From: Dethiothermospora halolimnae
GTDB lineage: Bacteria > Bacillota > Clostridia > Tissierellales > VENL01
Reading direction: 5' to 3'
DNA length: 23,219 bases
Assembly: GCF_037577855.1 (NCBI RefSeq)
Contig: NZ_JBAKFX010000060.1
Span: 1 to 23,219, forward strand
The notes under the pieces were generated by a model. It saw only the letters and a program-made list of their open reading frames with translations. It was not told where the DNA came from and made no database searches. Shown here one piece after another: positions 14,466 to 22,427 of the stretch (within the stretch, counting starts at the first letter, position 1; every line of letters starts with the position of its first letter). The position numbers and the translations under genes were made by a program.

Positions 14466-15278
14466 TTGGGAATAGATGCAAAAATAATTGATAGCTATTT
14501 AGAAGAAAAGTCCTTAGACAAGGTAAAAAATCATTGGATTTTTCATTCTATTTCGCCAAGTAAATATTTATTTGAAGAACCTCTATTAGAGGACTATGGA
14601 TTAATAAAAAATACATATAAACAAATAAAGAAAGCATTTAAAACATTTAAGCCATTAAACTTAAAATTATGGGAAAGTATATTTGGACAATATGAGGGGA
14701 TTCCTAAAACAGTTAGTATCTACTTAGTTGTTGGATGTCCAGATCCCTATGATGCAATGATAAGAGAAGATAATAATGGAAACTTATCCATGATATTTGA
14801 TTTAGCAATACTTAGTAAATATACTAAAGAACCAAGTAAAGTATATGAGCTGATTTTACAAATGATAACCCATGAGTTAACCCATGTATATATAAATAAT
14901 GATTATAAAGATAAAACTAAAAATCTTTCAGTCCATGAAAAGATGAAATATATAATGTTTGATGAGGGCTTTGCACATTTCCTTTCATATAAAAAGGAAG
15001 TTTTGACTATTGACTGGGAAGATGAAAATCTAATTAGAAAAAAGAAAAAAGCATATTCTACTTTAGATTATGAAATGAATAATTTTATTGGAGAAAATGA
15101 AAAGGACTTATTAGAACGTTCAAACTCTGGGCCGTATTGGGACAAATTTGGGGCCCTTTCAGGACTATTTATAATTGCAGATTACTATATAAGTCATGAT
15201 AAGGACTACAAAAGTATAGGTGAATTATATAAAAAAGGATATAATTATATGTGGGAATATTGGGAAATGATGAAATGA
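14466..15278 (+). CDS. Zinc metalloprotease (HExxH), unknown family
   Basis: 270 residues. Zinc motif HELTH (about residues 136-140) and, 25 residues later, DEGFAHFLS, whose Glu is the likely third ligand: a gluzincin-like arrangement. No signal peptide or membrane segment, so cytoplasmic or non-classically released. Start: AGGAAGGTGA (14451-14460) best serves TTG 14466; the GTG at 14457 lies inside that site. The substrate is unknown. The stop overlaps the start of the next small ORF in an ATGA arrangement. The order metalloprotease then a small acidic ORF, within a recombinase-bearing region, is compatible with a protease/inhibitor or toxin/antidote pair, but this is speculative. Confidence 0.75.
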   Translation: MGIDAKIIDSYLEEKSLDKVKNHWIFHSISPSKYLFEEPLLEDYGLIKNTYKQIKKAFKTFKPLNLKLWESIFGQYEGIPKTVSIYLVVGCPDPYDAMIREDNNGNLSMIFDLAILSKYTKEPSKVYELILQMITHELTHVYINNDYKDKTKNLSVHEKMKYIMFDEGFAHFLSYKKEVLTIDWEDENLIRKKKKAYSTLDYEMNNFIGENEKDLLERSNSGPYWDKFGALSGLFIIADYYISHDKDYKSIGELYKKGYNYMWEYWEMMK

Positions 15279-15400
15279 TAGAGCAGGACTTTAAAGTTAA
15301 TGAAAACACAGCTACTTGGATAGATTTGCTTGATTCTAAAAGTTATGAATTTGATTTTAAATATTATGATAAAGAGGGGAATCTGATAGAGCAGGATTAG
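15275..15400 (+). CDS. Small acidic ORF coupled to the metalloprotease
   Basis: 41 residues, starting MIEQDFKVNENTATWIDLLD and ending YYDKEGNLIEQD; strongly acidic. ATG 15275 overlaps the metalloprotease TGA by 4 bases, typical of translational coupling. The 13-base word TGATAGAGCAGGA occurs at both ends (15276 and 15385), so the protein begins and ends with IEQD. The frame is open upstream into the metalloprotease, so it may instead be a C-terminal extension separated by a frameshift. No known family. Confidence 0.5.
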   Translation: MIEQDFKVNENTATWIDLLDSKSYEFDFKYYDKEGNLIEQD

Positions 15401-15462
15401 ATAATATAAATAGCTTAAAAATACATTCTCAACGAATTTATTTTTAAGCTATTTATATTATC
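15400..15462. terminator. Perfect 24-bp bidirectional hairpin
   Basis: 15400-15423 is the exact reverse complement of 15439-15462, with a 15-base loop and A/T runs on both strands. It ends the metalloprotease unit and, on the other strand, the coiled-coil gene at 15473. Confidence 0.85.
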
Positions 15463-15472
15463 TATTTTAGTG

Positions 15473-15880
15473 TTAGCTTTTCTTTTCAGTTGAATTAGAT
15501 AAAAGTCTTTCAAATCTAATAACTTTAGTATCAGTTTTTACTGTCTTGGCTGTAAGGTTATTAACATCAATTTGTAAATCATCTAGTTTATTATTTAATT
15601 TATTAGAAGTACTAATTAAAGTCTTAGAAGTATCGGTAACAGCAAGTTCTATTATGTCTAGTCTTTCACCAAGGGTTTTACCTTCAGAGTCTTTAGCTCT
15701 ATCCAGTTCATCAGAGAATGAAGACTGAATTTCAGCAAGAGTTTTCATATCAGTTTGTATTTTTTCTAGAGCTAAAGAGTTTTTTTGTGTTTGAGATTTT
15801 ATATCTTTAACATCGGATTTAAGTTCTGAAAGCTCTGAATACATCTTTTCCATTAGATTAAATATTTTTTCGTTTTCCAC
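15473..15880 (-). CDS. Coiled-coil protein 2
   Basis: 135 residues, almost wholly helical with heptad-like spacing (LMEKMYSELSELKSDVKDIK; later NKLNNKLDDLQIDVNNLTAK), no membrane segment and no Cys. The start is GTG 15880 with GGGATGG upstream. Its start region and promoter (to about 15957) nearly repeat those of the coiled-coil gene at 16262 (ATTATAAATTAATTATATCA-type block), so the two genes are probably diverged duplicates or share a copied promoter. It lies downstream of a serine recombinase in the same orientation. Proteins like this are seen near clostridial recombinases; function unknown. Confidence 0.75.
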   Translation of the reverse strand: MENEKIFNLMEKMYSELSELKSDVKDIKSQTQKNSLALEKIQTDMKTLAEIQSSFSDELDRAKDSEGKTLGERLDIIELAVTDTSKTLISTSNKLNNKLDDLQIDVNNLTAKTVKTDTKVIRFERLLSNSTEKKS

Positions 15881-15912
15881 AATACCATCCCTTCAGATAT
15901 AATTATAAATTA

Positions 15913-15921
15913 ATTATATCA
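15913..15921 (-). promoter_or_regulatory. Extended -10 promoter of coiled-coil gene 2
   Basis: On the minus strand TGATATAAT, an extended -10, with no strong -35. It sits in a block of about 70 bases that recurs before the other coiled-coil gene. Confidence 0.5.
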
Positions 15922-16001
15922 CATTTATAGTTAATTTATAGCCCAGTTATTTAAAAAATTGAGTGGTCTGTGAGGTATTATAATAGCACTATTATAGTAA
16001 A

Positions 16002-16262
16002 CTAAAAGTTTTTACTAGCCTTTAGAATATCCATCTGCAGATTATTTTGAACTGTAGAGATATTGTCCATTAAATCTATATGTCTATTTGCGTTTTTGGC
16101 TTCAAAGTCATCTAACTTAGCAAGTGTTTTATCTATCTTTGTTTGACCTTCTTCTAATTTTACAAGGCATTCCCTTGTTTCTTTTTGACCTTCTTCAATA
16201 TTAGAGAGCCTACTGTCCATAGAAATTACTTTCTCTAATATTTCTTTAAGAATCTTTTCCAT
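16002..16262 (-). CDS. Coiled-coil protein 1
   Basis: 86 residues starting MEKILKEILEKVISMDSRLS, with an EEGQ repeat (NIEEGQKET; KLEEGQTKI) in a continuous predicted coiled coil. I choose ATG 16262 rather than 16271 because GGATGG is then correctly spaced and it matches the start of the neighbouring coiled-coil gene. No membrane segment. It is 90 bases downstream of the serine recombinase stop but has its own promoter in the duplicated block. Possible roles are an adaptor or directionality partner for the recombinase; not shown by sequence. Confidence 0.72.
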   Translation of the reverse strand: MEKILKEILEKVISMDSRLSNIEEGQKETRECLVKLEEGQTKIDKTLAKLDDFEAKNANRHIDLMDNISTVQNNLQMDILKASKNF

Positions 16263-16294
16263 TAATACCATCCATTCAGAATAATTATAAATTA

Positions 16295-16303
16295 ATTATA
16301 TCA
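16295..16303 (-). promoter_or_regulatory. Extended -10 promoter of coiled-coil gene 1
   Basis: Minus-strand TGATATAAT in the second copy of the duplicated upstream block (about 16268-16338), nearly identical to 15887-15957. Confidence 0.5.
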
Positions 16304-16352
16304 CATTTATAGTTAATTTATAGCCCAATTATTTAAAAATAGTCCATACAAA

Positions 16353-17951
16353 TTACTTCTGCCCTACTACCTTGACTTTAAGATTTTTCCCATCCCAAGT
16401 AACTCTCTTTACAATCCTTTTCATCATTTTCTTTTTATCATGGAAATCTAAATTATCAAAGCTAGATAATAGTTCCTGAGTTATTTTTATATTATTTTTA
16501 GATATTAAAGACATTTCTTTCTCTTCATCCACATTATAAAGCTTATTTTTTATATCTTTTATTCCCTTATCTATATTTTCAATCTGCTTAATAATATATT
16601 TACCAGCGGTAGAATCTTCATTTTTGGCCAGTTGTAAAGTAAGGTTATTTATGGCATGTTCCTTTTTTTTAAGCTCCTTTTCTAATCTATCCTTAACATC
16701 ATCACTCTTATTATTTAATGCTTCAAGCTCCCTGTGTTGGGTATCTAAACTCTGCATTAGCTCACTACCACTATTGGCCATAGCCAATAGTTCATCTACC
16801 ACTTTTTTATCAGTAGCCCTTCCAGAAAGATTTTTAATACTACATTTACTACCACGGGACCGTTCTTTCATCAAGCATTTATAATAATGATATATGCCAT
16901 AGGGTTTCTTACTTATGGTAACTCTCATAGTGGATCCACATTCTCCACATCTAATAAGCCCAGTCAATAATCCATGATCACTGGTCCCAGATCTAGGAGC
17001 CTTATTACTATTTTTCTTTAACATCTTCTGAACCTCTATCCATTTATCAGAAGAAATAACTCCCCTATGTTTACCCACAGCTATAATCCACTCTGATATA
17101 TCATTTCTTTTAACCTTATTCTTTTTCTCATCATGTTTATTATATACCATAAGCCCATGGATACCATCAAAGTCCTTCTTATCACAGGCTATATCAGAGC
17201 CACTTTCAGAGAAATATTCATATAACAGGTCATCAGCCTTGGCATAGACTGGATTGGTTAATATTATCTTTAATATACTGGTATCAAAATTTTTACCAGT
17301 CTTAGTTTTTATATTATTTTCTAAGGCATAGCTTTGTAGTTTAGTAAGAGAATCCAGTTCTATATATTTATCATATAACTTATTTATAGTTTCCAGTTCT
17401 TCAGCTATAGGAGATAATTTATACATATTTTTAGTATTCATATTATCATCAAGATACTCAACAGCCTGTGACTTATATCCAAGGGGAGTCCTACCACCTA
17501 ACCACCTACCAGAACGTGCCAACTGGTGCATATTGTCCTTAATCCTCTCAGCTATAGTCTCCCTTTCCAGTTGGGCAAAAACAGAAGCTATATACATCAT
17601 AGCCCTTCCCATAGGTGTAGAAGTATCAAACTGCTCTCTAACAGATACAAAAGCTATATTATTGTCTTGCAGCACCTCCAATGTATCTGAAAAATCGGCA
17701 ACATTTCTTGATATCCTATCAAGCCTATAGCATATCAATACATCAAACTTTTCCCTATTGGCATCCTTAATCATTTTTTTATATTTAGGTCTATTGGAGT
17801 TGCCTCCTGAAAAACCTTCATCTTCATATATTATAAAATCTTCAACATCAAAATGTTTATTGGCATAGTCTTTACACATATGTATTTGGTTTTGGGTAGA
17901 TTCACCTTTATTTGTGAATTTACTCTTTCTTGAGTATATGGCAATCTTCAT
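16353..17951 (-). CDS. Large serine recombinase
   Basis: 532 residues, full length. Resolvase domain 1 to about 150: catalytic Ser10 in IYSRKS, CYRLDRISRN, and the ASVFAQLERETIAERI segment leading into the linker helix. A recombinase DNA-binding domain follows (GRTPLGYKS onward), then a zinc ribbon with CGECGS and a later Cys pair (KCLMK; SKCSIKN), then a coiled-coil segment (about 395-460) and a basic C-terminus. This is the architecture of integrases that insert and excise phages and conjugative elements between short att sites. ATG 17951 has a clear GAGGTGA upstream. No other phage or conjugation genes are visible here, so it may be a remnant or a small element. Attachment sites cannot be placed with confidence. 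Confidence 0.93.
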   Translation of the reverse strand: MKIAIYSRKSKFTNKGESTQNQIHMCKDYANKHFDVEDFIIYEDEGFSGGNSNRPKYKKMIKDANREKFDVLICYRLDRISRNVADFSDTLEVLQDNNIAFVSVREQFDTSTPMGRAMMYIASVFAQLERETIAERIKDNMHQLARSGRWLGGRTPLGYKSQAVEYLDDNMNTKNMYKLSPIAEELETINKLYDKYIELDSLTKLQSYALENNIKTKTGKNFDTSILKIILTNPVYAKADDLLYEYFSESGSDIACDKKDFDGIHGLMVYNKHDEKKNKVKRNDISEWIIAVGKHRGVISSDKWIEVQKMLKKNSNKAPRSGTSDHGLLTGLIRCGECGSTMRVTISKKPYGIYHYYKCLMKERSRGSKCSIKNLSGRATDKKVVDELLAMANSGSELMQSLDTQHRELEALNNKSDDVKDRLEKELKKKEHAINNLTLQLAKNEDSTAGKYIIKQIENIDKGIKDIKNKLYNVDEEKEMSLISKNNIKITQELLSSFDNLDFHDKKKMMKRIVKRVTWDGKNLKVKVVGQK

Positions 17952-18097
17952 TTTATCACCTCGGGGTGTAGGGTTGTTATATTATATATATAATTTAAAG
18001 AAGTTTTTAATGACTAATTTGATTTAAAGTAAAACTAATTTTTAAATTAATAGTACAATCTTCTAACTGCATATTATTTAGCAAGGGGGCTGGTATA

Positions 18098-18277
18098 ATG
18101 CAAGAAATTAATGTGATATTAGAAATACCAGATAAGGAATATGCAGCGAAGGAGATGAGTAAAGCCATAGCTGAAATTATTAAGGGAAGATTAGATAAAT
18201 TACCTTTAAAAGATAGACTAAAGGGTTATGAAATACTTATTGCTCAATTAAAGGAACAACAAAAAAATAATTCTTAA
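18098..18277 (+). CDS. Small ORF divergent from the recombinase
   Basis: 59 residues, MQEINVILEIPDKEYAAKEM then helical KAIAEIIKGRLDKL and KGYEILIAQLKEQ. AGGGGG about 9 bases upstream supports ATG 18098. It lies 146 bases from the recombinase start in the opposite direction and is rich in charged helices. The size and placement match what a recombination directionality factor or a small regulator could look like, but no family is recognised. Confidence 0.6.
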   Translation: MQEINVILEIPDKEYAAKEMSKAIAEIIKGRLDKLPLKDRLKGYEILIAQLKEQQKNNS

Positions 18278-18488
18278 TAATATTGGATGTGTAGCAAGGT
18301 TTAGGTTTAATGGTATTGAAAATATAGGTACCATAAAATGATTACATTCAAACTAATTACATTTATTATAATATTTAACATATAATACCAGATAAAGTGT
18401 CGATATTATATATGAAGTTAATTAGATAAATTAATAGCGATAAAGTTAGTTTAGAAAAACTATAGGGATTTCCGAAAGGGGTATGAAT

Positions 18489-19142
18489 ATGAATGTAAAT
18501 TCTGTAAATGCTGTTTCAAAATATAATTATTCTAATTTAAGAAAGAATTCTATTAGAAAGGATAAAAAGGGTTTCAGTAATGTGTTAAATAATCAAATGA
18601 AAAACAAGAAGGTAAGACATATATATAGTAGTAGTGTAAAACATGTACCAGATTATAAAAAAGACTATAAAGCAGAAGTTTTTGATATTTCAAATATTGC
18701 TGGGGATCTTTCAAATCCGTTGGAGAGTAAAAGTGTTGAAGCTTTTACATATAGAGATATATCATCAAGAGTCTATAGAATTTTTATGAAGAAACCTAAT
18801 TCTAATGAAAAAATTACAATTGATATTGTTTTAAAACTCAAAGGAAATAAAAGTTTTAAAAATGAAGAGATTTTTAAAGATAGTATAGAAAAAGCTATTA
18901 TGCTTGTTGACAAAGAAATTACTATTAAGCATAAAACAGGTGATAGTATATCGGACTTTAAAGGAATAGCTTTTGATTATAATGGAAAAACTGGAGAATT
19001 TGATTTTAAACTTCATATTGATGCACTTAGAAGTTTTTTTGAACATAGATTAAATGGAAGCATATATATAAATGAAAAAACGAAAGAAGCTATGATACAG
19101 GAATTAAATGATTTTATTTTTGAAATATTTGAAGAAAGTTAA
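18489..19142 (+). CDS. Paralogous protein A, unknown
   Basis: 217 residues from ATG 18489, chosen because GAAAGGGG then has normal spacing; the ATG at 18483 is too close. N-terminal region MNVNSVNAVSKYNYSNL is Asn/Ser-rich and basic (disordered-looking), then a folded part with FMKKPNSNEKITIDIVLKLK and FKDSIEKAIMLVDKEI, then DYNGKTGEFDFKLHIDALRS and a helical acidic end. No signal peptide or membrane segment. It is strongly similar to the minus-strand gene at 22428, with blocks nearly identical around FMKKPNSNEKIT. A terminator with GTGGCTTAAAT arms follows, also like the other copy. Function unknown; the N-terminus faintly resembles unstructured export signals of flagellar-type secreted proteins, which I do not rely on. 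Confidence 0.72.
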   Translation: MNVNSVNAVSKYNYSNLRKNSIRKDKKGFSNVLNNQMKNKKVRHIYSSSVKHVPDYKKDYKAEVFDISNIAGDLSNPLESKSVEAFTYRDISSRVYRIFMKKPNSNEKITIDIVLKLKGNKSFKNEEIFKDSIEKAIMLVDKEITIKHKTGDSISDFKGIAFDYNGKTGEFDFKLHIDALRSFFEHRLNGSIYINEKTKEAMIQELNDFIFEIFEES

Positions 19143-19151
19143 AACAAGATA

Positions 19152-19196
19152 AAAAGTGGCTTAAATAAGTATTTTAAGCTCATTTAAGCTACTTTT
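19152..19196 (+). terminator. Terminator of paralog A
   Basis: AAAAGTGGCTTAAAT (19152-19166) pairs with ATTTAAGCTACTTTT (19182-19196), 15 bp with one G-U. It starts 9 bases after the stop. Confidence 0.75.
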
Positions 19197-19282
19197 ATGT
19201 TTTACACAGTATTTTTAACATCTCAAAATAGTGGAATAGATATTTATTACTTTGTTTTATTTATTAAATAAAATTTGTGTTC

Positions 19283-19504
19283 TTAACCCTCTGAATATGC
19301 TTCTCGCATGCATATTATAATCCCTATTAATGCCATAATAATAAAAAAGAAAAGTGGGATTATTGCTCCAGTAACCAATAAGCTACCAAGTAATCCAGAA
19401 AAACTATAGTAAATACCAGGATTAAGACCAGAGAATATAAATATTCCCAATATACCTATCATTGCCCCGATAAATAATAGTCCTCCTAAAATCATTTTTT
19501 TCAT
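19283..19504 (-). CDS. Small two-helix membrane protein
   Basis: 73 residues: MKKMILGGLLFIGAMIGILG, a first helix to about 25, a short loop SGLNPGIYYSFSG, and a second hydrophobic stretch LLGSLLVTGAIIPLFFFIIM to about 66, ending CMREAYSEG. A strong AGGAGGTG ribosome site precedes ATG 19504. It is a monocistronic gene between two plus-strand genes. Small proteins of this hydrophobic, Gly-rich form are common in Firmicutes and unassigned; no function can be given. Confidence 0.68.
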   Translation of the reverse strand: MKKMILGGLLFIGAMIGILGIFIFSGLNPGIYYSFSGLLGSLLVTGAIIPLFFFIIMALIGIIICMREAYSEG

Positions 19505-19695
19505 ATATATAACACCTCCTATATATATGGGTTTGTTACTATTAATTAATTTAAGCTAGTAAGAAAAAAATGCAAAAAAACGTATTTTTCATGTTATACC
19601 ATATTTTTATTGAAGTTCTTTAGACTAAATAATATCACAAATAAGTTTGTATGAAAAGAGTTAAATAAAAAAAGTGAAATATTTTCAAAATCATT

Positions 19696-19724
19696 TCGAC
19701 AGAATACCTGCCTAGTGATACAAT
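19696..19724 (+). promoter_or_regulatory. Promoter of the secreted-protein gene
   Basis: TCGACA (19696-19701), 17-base spacer, TACAAT (19719-19724), preceded by TG one base before the -10. The rest of 19505-19695 is AT-rich without a visible gene. Confidence 0.65.
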
Positions 19725-19777
19725 AATGTTAAATATAATTAATAATAATGCAAATGAATTAAATGGGAGGTATAATC

Positions 19778-20638
19778 ATGGAGAGAATGAAAAAAAGAAT
19801 TATTTTAGCAATGAGCTTATGTATGTTTTTATCGCTGTTTACTTTTCCTGCTAATGTACTAGCTCAAAATGAAAGTTATGCGTCTGGTTTTGAAACGAAA
19901 GAAGAGTTAATTAAGTTTTTAAATGAAAATGGGGTTCCTAAAAGTAAGCAACAGATTTTAATTAACAAGGTGGAAGATAATGAAAAATGGGATTGTTATG
20001 ACCGGGAAAAACTAAAGTTCATCCCTAGTAGTTTCTATGTTTTTAACCCTCACGATGGAAGTCAAACTAGATACTACAGATTTGAAGATGGATCATTTGT
20101 AAAGGTTGAAACTCAGTTACAAGATAAAATTAAAATAGATGGAACAAAAAAGAGTAAAGATTTATTAAAGAAAAAAATTAAAGATAAAAAATTACTGAAT
20201 AAAATACTTTTACAAAATTCTAAAATAACAGAATCTAATAATAGCGATATGCCGATTTCAACATACGGGTATGAATCTGGATCTGGTTATGCGTACTATT
20301 GGGATTGGAAGATATCTAAAAGAGTAGGCAGTCAGTCAGCATGGTTCTATGCAGAATTTTGCAATGTGGATAAAGGGGCCGATTATATTGAGCCTTCAGG
20401 ATGTTATGGTGGAGAAGTTAGAGGTTTTGGTAAAATTAGTGATAAAGAAATAACTGTGACAAGAGAAAAAGAAGATACATATAGAAGTAGGTTTGCCTTA
20501 GCCCGTTTGAGTTGGACAGCTAATTATGACATTAGCACTCCTTGGGGAGGCGGAAGTATTGGTGGAGGAACTTTTTCTTTATACTTAGGTGTGGGGAATG
20601 ACACTTTTTACGTTAATGATAGGCTTCCTTACAAATAA
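19778..20638 (+). CDS. Secreted protein of unknown function
   Basis: 286 residues. A Sec signal peptide is clear: MERMKKR, hydrophobic IILAMSLCMFLSLFTFP, then ANVLA, likely cut before QNES. The start is ATG 19778 with GGGAGG 7 bases before; the upstream in-frame ATG at 19763 lies before that site. The mature N-terminal part is a helical pair (TKEELIKFLNENGVPKSKQ, then ILINKVEDNEKWD) followed by RYYRFEDGSFVKVE, a layout I associate with uncharacterised secreted Firmicute proteins. After a Lys-rich stretch the C-terminal half is Tyr/Trp/Gly-rich and probably a beta domain (YAYYWDWKISKRVG; WGGGSIGGGTF), with two Cys (AEFCNVD, SGCYGG) that could form a disulfide. A bacteriocin-like or surface role is possible, not shown. 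Confidence 0.75.
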   Translation: MERMKKRIILAMSLCMFLSLFTFPANVLAQNESYASGFETKEELIKFLNENGVPKSKQQILINKVEDNEKWDCYDREKLKFIPSSFYVFNPHDGSQTRYYRFEDGSFVKVETQLQDKIKIDGTKKSKDLLKKKIKDKKLLNKILLQNSKITESNNSDMPISTYGYESGSGYAYYWDWKISKRVGSQSAWFYAEFCNVDKGADYIEPSGCYGGEVRGFGKISDKEITVTREKEDTYRSRFALARLSWTANYDISTPWGGGSIGGGTFSLYLGVGNDTFYVNDRLPYK

Positions 20639-20679
20639 ATGTCATATTATTAAAATTATTAAGAGGAATATAAAAGTCG

Positions 20680-20719
20680 ATAACAAAAAGATTGGATTTA
20701 AATCCAATCTTTTTGTTAT
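20680..20719. terminator. Perfect 40-base palindrome, bidirectional terminator
   Basis: 20680-20699 is the exact reverse complement of 20700-20719, with AAAAAG/CTTTTT near the ends. It ends the secreted-protein gene and overlaps the last codon of the minus-strand gene at 20716. Confidence 0.85.
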
Positions 20720-20898
20720 AATAAAATAAAAAATGAGCATAATATTATCCGTAACTTCATGAGAAAATTACCTATACCTAATCTCTTGCCAATATAACTT
20801 GCAATCTTCATATAAACACTTATAAACACCATAAATATGAATAATATTCCTAATAAGAACAAACCTAGTCCGATACCTTCTCTAATAGTATCTATCAT
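20716..20898 (-). CDS. Small single-helix membrane protein, copy B
   Basis: 60 residues, MIDTIREGIGLGLFLLGILF with the same long hydrophobic helix and basic KIASYIGKRLGIGNFLMKL as copy A at 14073. The C-terminus then differs: RIILCSFFILL, a second hydrophobic run that ends at the terminator palindrome, while copy A ends KKIRHD. At least one copy therefore has a replaced tail. The start flank with the palindromic site is shared with copy A. Confidence 0.58.
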   Translation of the reverse strand: MIDTIREGIGLGLFLLGILFIFMVFISVYMKIASYIGKRLGIGNFLMKLRIILCSFFILL

Positions 20899-20956
20899 AA
20901 ACCTACCATCTTCTACAAAGATTTAGTAATATACTAAAGAAATATAATCTGCATAA
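20752..20956. repeat. 205-bp direct repeat, copy B
   Basis: Gap-free partner of 14097-14301, same orientation, about 90% identical. Immediately to its right begins a histidine kinase frame without a start. Confidence 0.85.
20922..20938. promoter_or_regulatory. Palindromic operator-like site, copy B
   Basis: TTTAGTA-ATA-TACTAAA, arms identical to copy A at 14267-14283. Confidence 0.5.
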
Positions 20957-20976
20957 AAAAAAATATCATATTTCAC

Positions 20977-21939
20977 TTGAAAAATGGAGAAGTAATAGAA
21001 GCATATTTTAATTTATTAAAACATAATAATAATGAGCAAATAATAGGTAGTTTTAGAAAGATTAACAACGAAAAATATAGCGGAAGAAATGGGTCGATAA
21101 AAATAGATAAGAAATCAAAGTGTAATAATGATAACTCAAAAATCAGAAAACAGCTACTTCCTACTATTTGCCACGAATTTAAAACACCACTTAATATTAT
21201 AATGGGAGCTCTACAATTAATAGATAATATTCATACTAATATAGAGTGTCCCAATATAGAGGGATTTAATAAAAATACTAAACTAATGAAACAAAATTGC
21301 TATAGATTACTGAAATTGATTAATAATTTTATAGATTTATCAAGGGTAGAGACAGGGTTTTTAGATATGAATGTTAAAAATGTTAATATTATCGAAGTGG
21401 TAGAGAACATTACGCAGTCGGTAGTAGTGATGGCTAAATATAAAGGTATAAATTTAGTTTTTGATACTGATATGGAGATGAAAATATTGGCATGTGATCC
21501 TGATAAGATGGAAAGAATCATCTTAAATTTACTTTCTAATGCTATTAAATTCACTCCAAAGGGTGGGAATATATATGTTAAGGTTTATGTTAATGATGAT
21601 AGAATAAAAATTTCTGTTAAGGATACAGGTGTAGGAATTCCACAAGATAAACTCGGTGATATTTTTGAAATATTTAATAAACTAGAAACTAATTCAAATG
21701 TAAATAAGCAAGGGAGTGGTATTGGTCTTTCGTTGGTACAAAGCTTAATAGAAGCCCATGATGGAGATATAACTGTAAATAGTAAAGTAGGAGAAGGTAC
21801 AGAGTTTATAGTATCTATACCTGTGAAGCAGACTACAGATACATATACCACTAATAGAAATAATATAGATTATCCTAAAACATCGAATGTTGAGCGAATA
21901 AGCATTGAATTTTCAGATATATATTCATTTGAATATTAG
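20977..21939 (+). pseudogene. Histidine kinase lacking its sensor part (5'-truncated)
   Basis: 320 residues if TTG 20977 were the start, but no ribosome site precedes it and the frame continues upstream without an ATG to a stop at 20935-20937, inside or next to the repeat copy. The beginning (NIIFHLKNGEVIEAYFNLL) looks like the end of a PAS-type sensor domain. Then come the dimerisation domain with phosphate-accepting His66 in TICHEFKTPLN, the N box NLLSNAIKFTPKGG, the G1 box DTGVGIP and the G2 box GSGIGLSLVQSLIEAHDGDI. The catalytic part is intact; membrane and sensor parts are missing and no response regulator gene is adjacent. Most likely a remnant cut at about 20957 by the rearrangement that placed the repeat there. 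Confidence 0.75.
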
Positions 21940-22048
21940 CTTAAAGTTAAAAAATATTTTTTATGAGAATGTAAAAAATTGTGTGTAAAATATGATTTTA
22001 GAAAAGACATTTAAGTAAGATTTCTTTAAGATGTTATATTATCAGTAT

Positions 22049-22102
22049 TACCAAAATATTCATTAAATATTCAAGACAAATAAATATTTTGGTATTTTTT
22101 TG
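22049..22102 (+). terminator. Terminator downstream of the kinase remnant
   Basis: TACCAAAATATT (22049-22060) and AATATTTTGGTA (22083-22094), a perfect 12-bp stem, followed by a T-rich tail (TTTTTTTGG). Confidence 0.7.
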
Positions 22103-22140
22103 GCCATATTTACTAATAAGCATTATTATGCTCTTAAATA

Positions 22141-22330
22141 CTCAGCGGTAGCTTATTTAACAGGTTTGCGTATCTGTTATTAAATAAAAGTCTGAGAGAT
22201 AACATCTATATTTATATAATTTAGTTTTCAAAGTGCACATATTACCTAGTAGGTAGAATAGGCTAACTTAAGTTTAATCCTAAGTCAATACGCCCTTCAA
22301 ATAGTATTGCAAACTGGGCTATGGTGGTTC
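22141..22330. other. Hairpin-rich stretch without a gene
   Basis: No ORF with a ribosome site is visible between the kinase remnant and 22428. The stretch has CTCAG (22141-22145) pairing with CTGAG (22192-22196) around a longer imperfect stem (TTATTTAACAG at 22153 with CTGTTATTAAATAA), a tight TACCTA-G-TAGGTA palindrome, and GCCC/GGGC bracketing about 20 bases near 22290-22318. Its G+C looks higher than the flanks. It could be a structured RNA or the end of a lost mobile element; I cannot assign it. Confidence 0.35.
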
Positions 22331-22333
22331 CCC

Positions 22334-22365
22334 AAGTGGCTTAAATAATACTATTTAAGCCACTT
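22334..22365. terminator. Perfect 14-bp hairpin downstream of paralog B
   Basis: AAGTGGCTTAAATA (22334-22347) and TATTTAAGCCACTT (22352-22365) with a 4-base loop. The arms share AAGTGGCTTAAAT with the terminator after paralog A. No T run on the minus strand, so termination efficiency is uncertain. Confidence 0.5.
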
Positions 22366-22427
22366 ATAACGTTAAATTTGAAGTTTATTATATTCTGGTG
22401 ATTACTTTTGAAGCTATCTTTGACTGT

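Noticed and set aside
16624..16884. Plus-strand ORFs inside the recombinase and coiled-coil genes (also 17533-17730 and 15546-15728)
   Set aside because: Antisense shadows of strongly supported minus-strand genes.
18831..19046. Minus-strand ORF inside paralog A, and two inside the kinase (21300-21554, 21585-21851)
   Set aside because: No ribosome sites and opposite strand to conserved frames.
22310..22335. T-box-like GGTGGTTCC word
   Set aside because: It does not match the T-box consensus, there is no specifier stem, and no aminoacyl or amino-acid gene follows.
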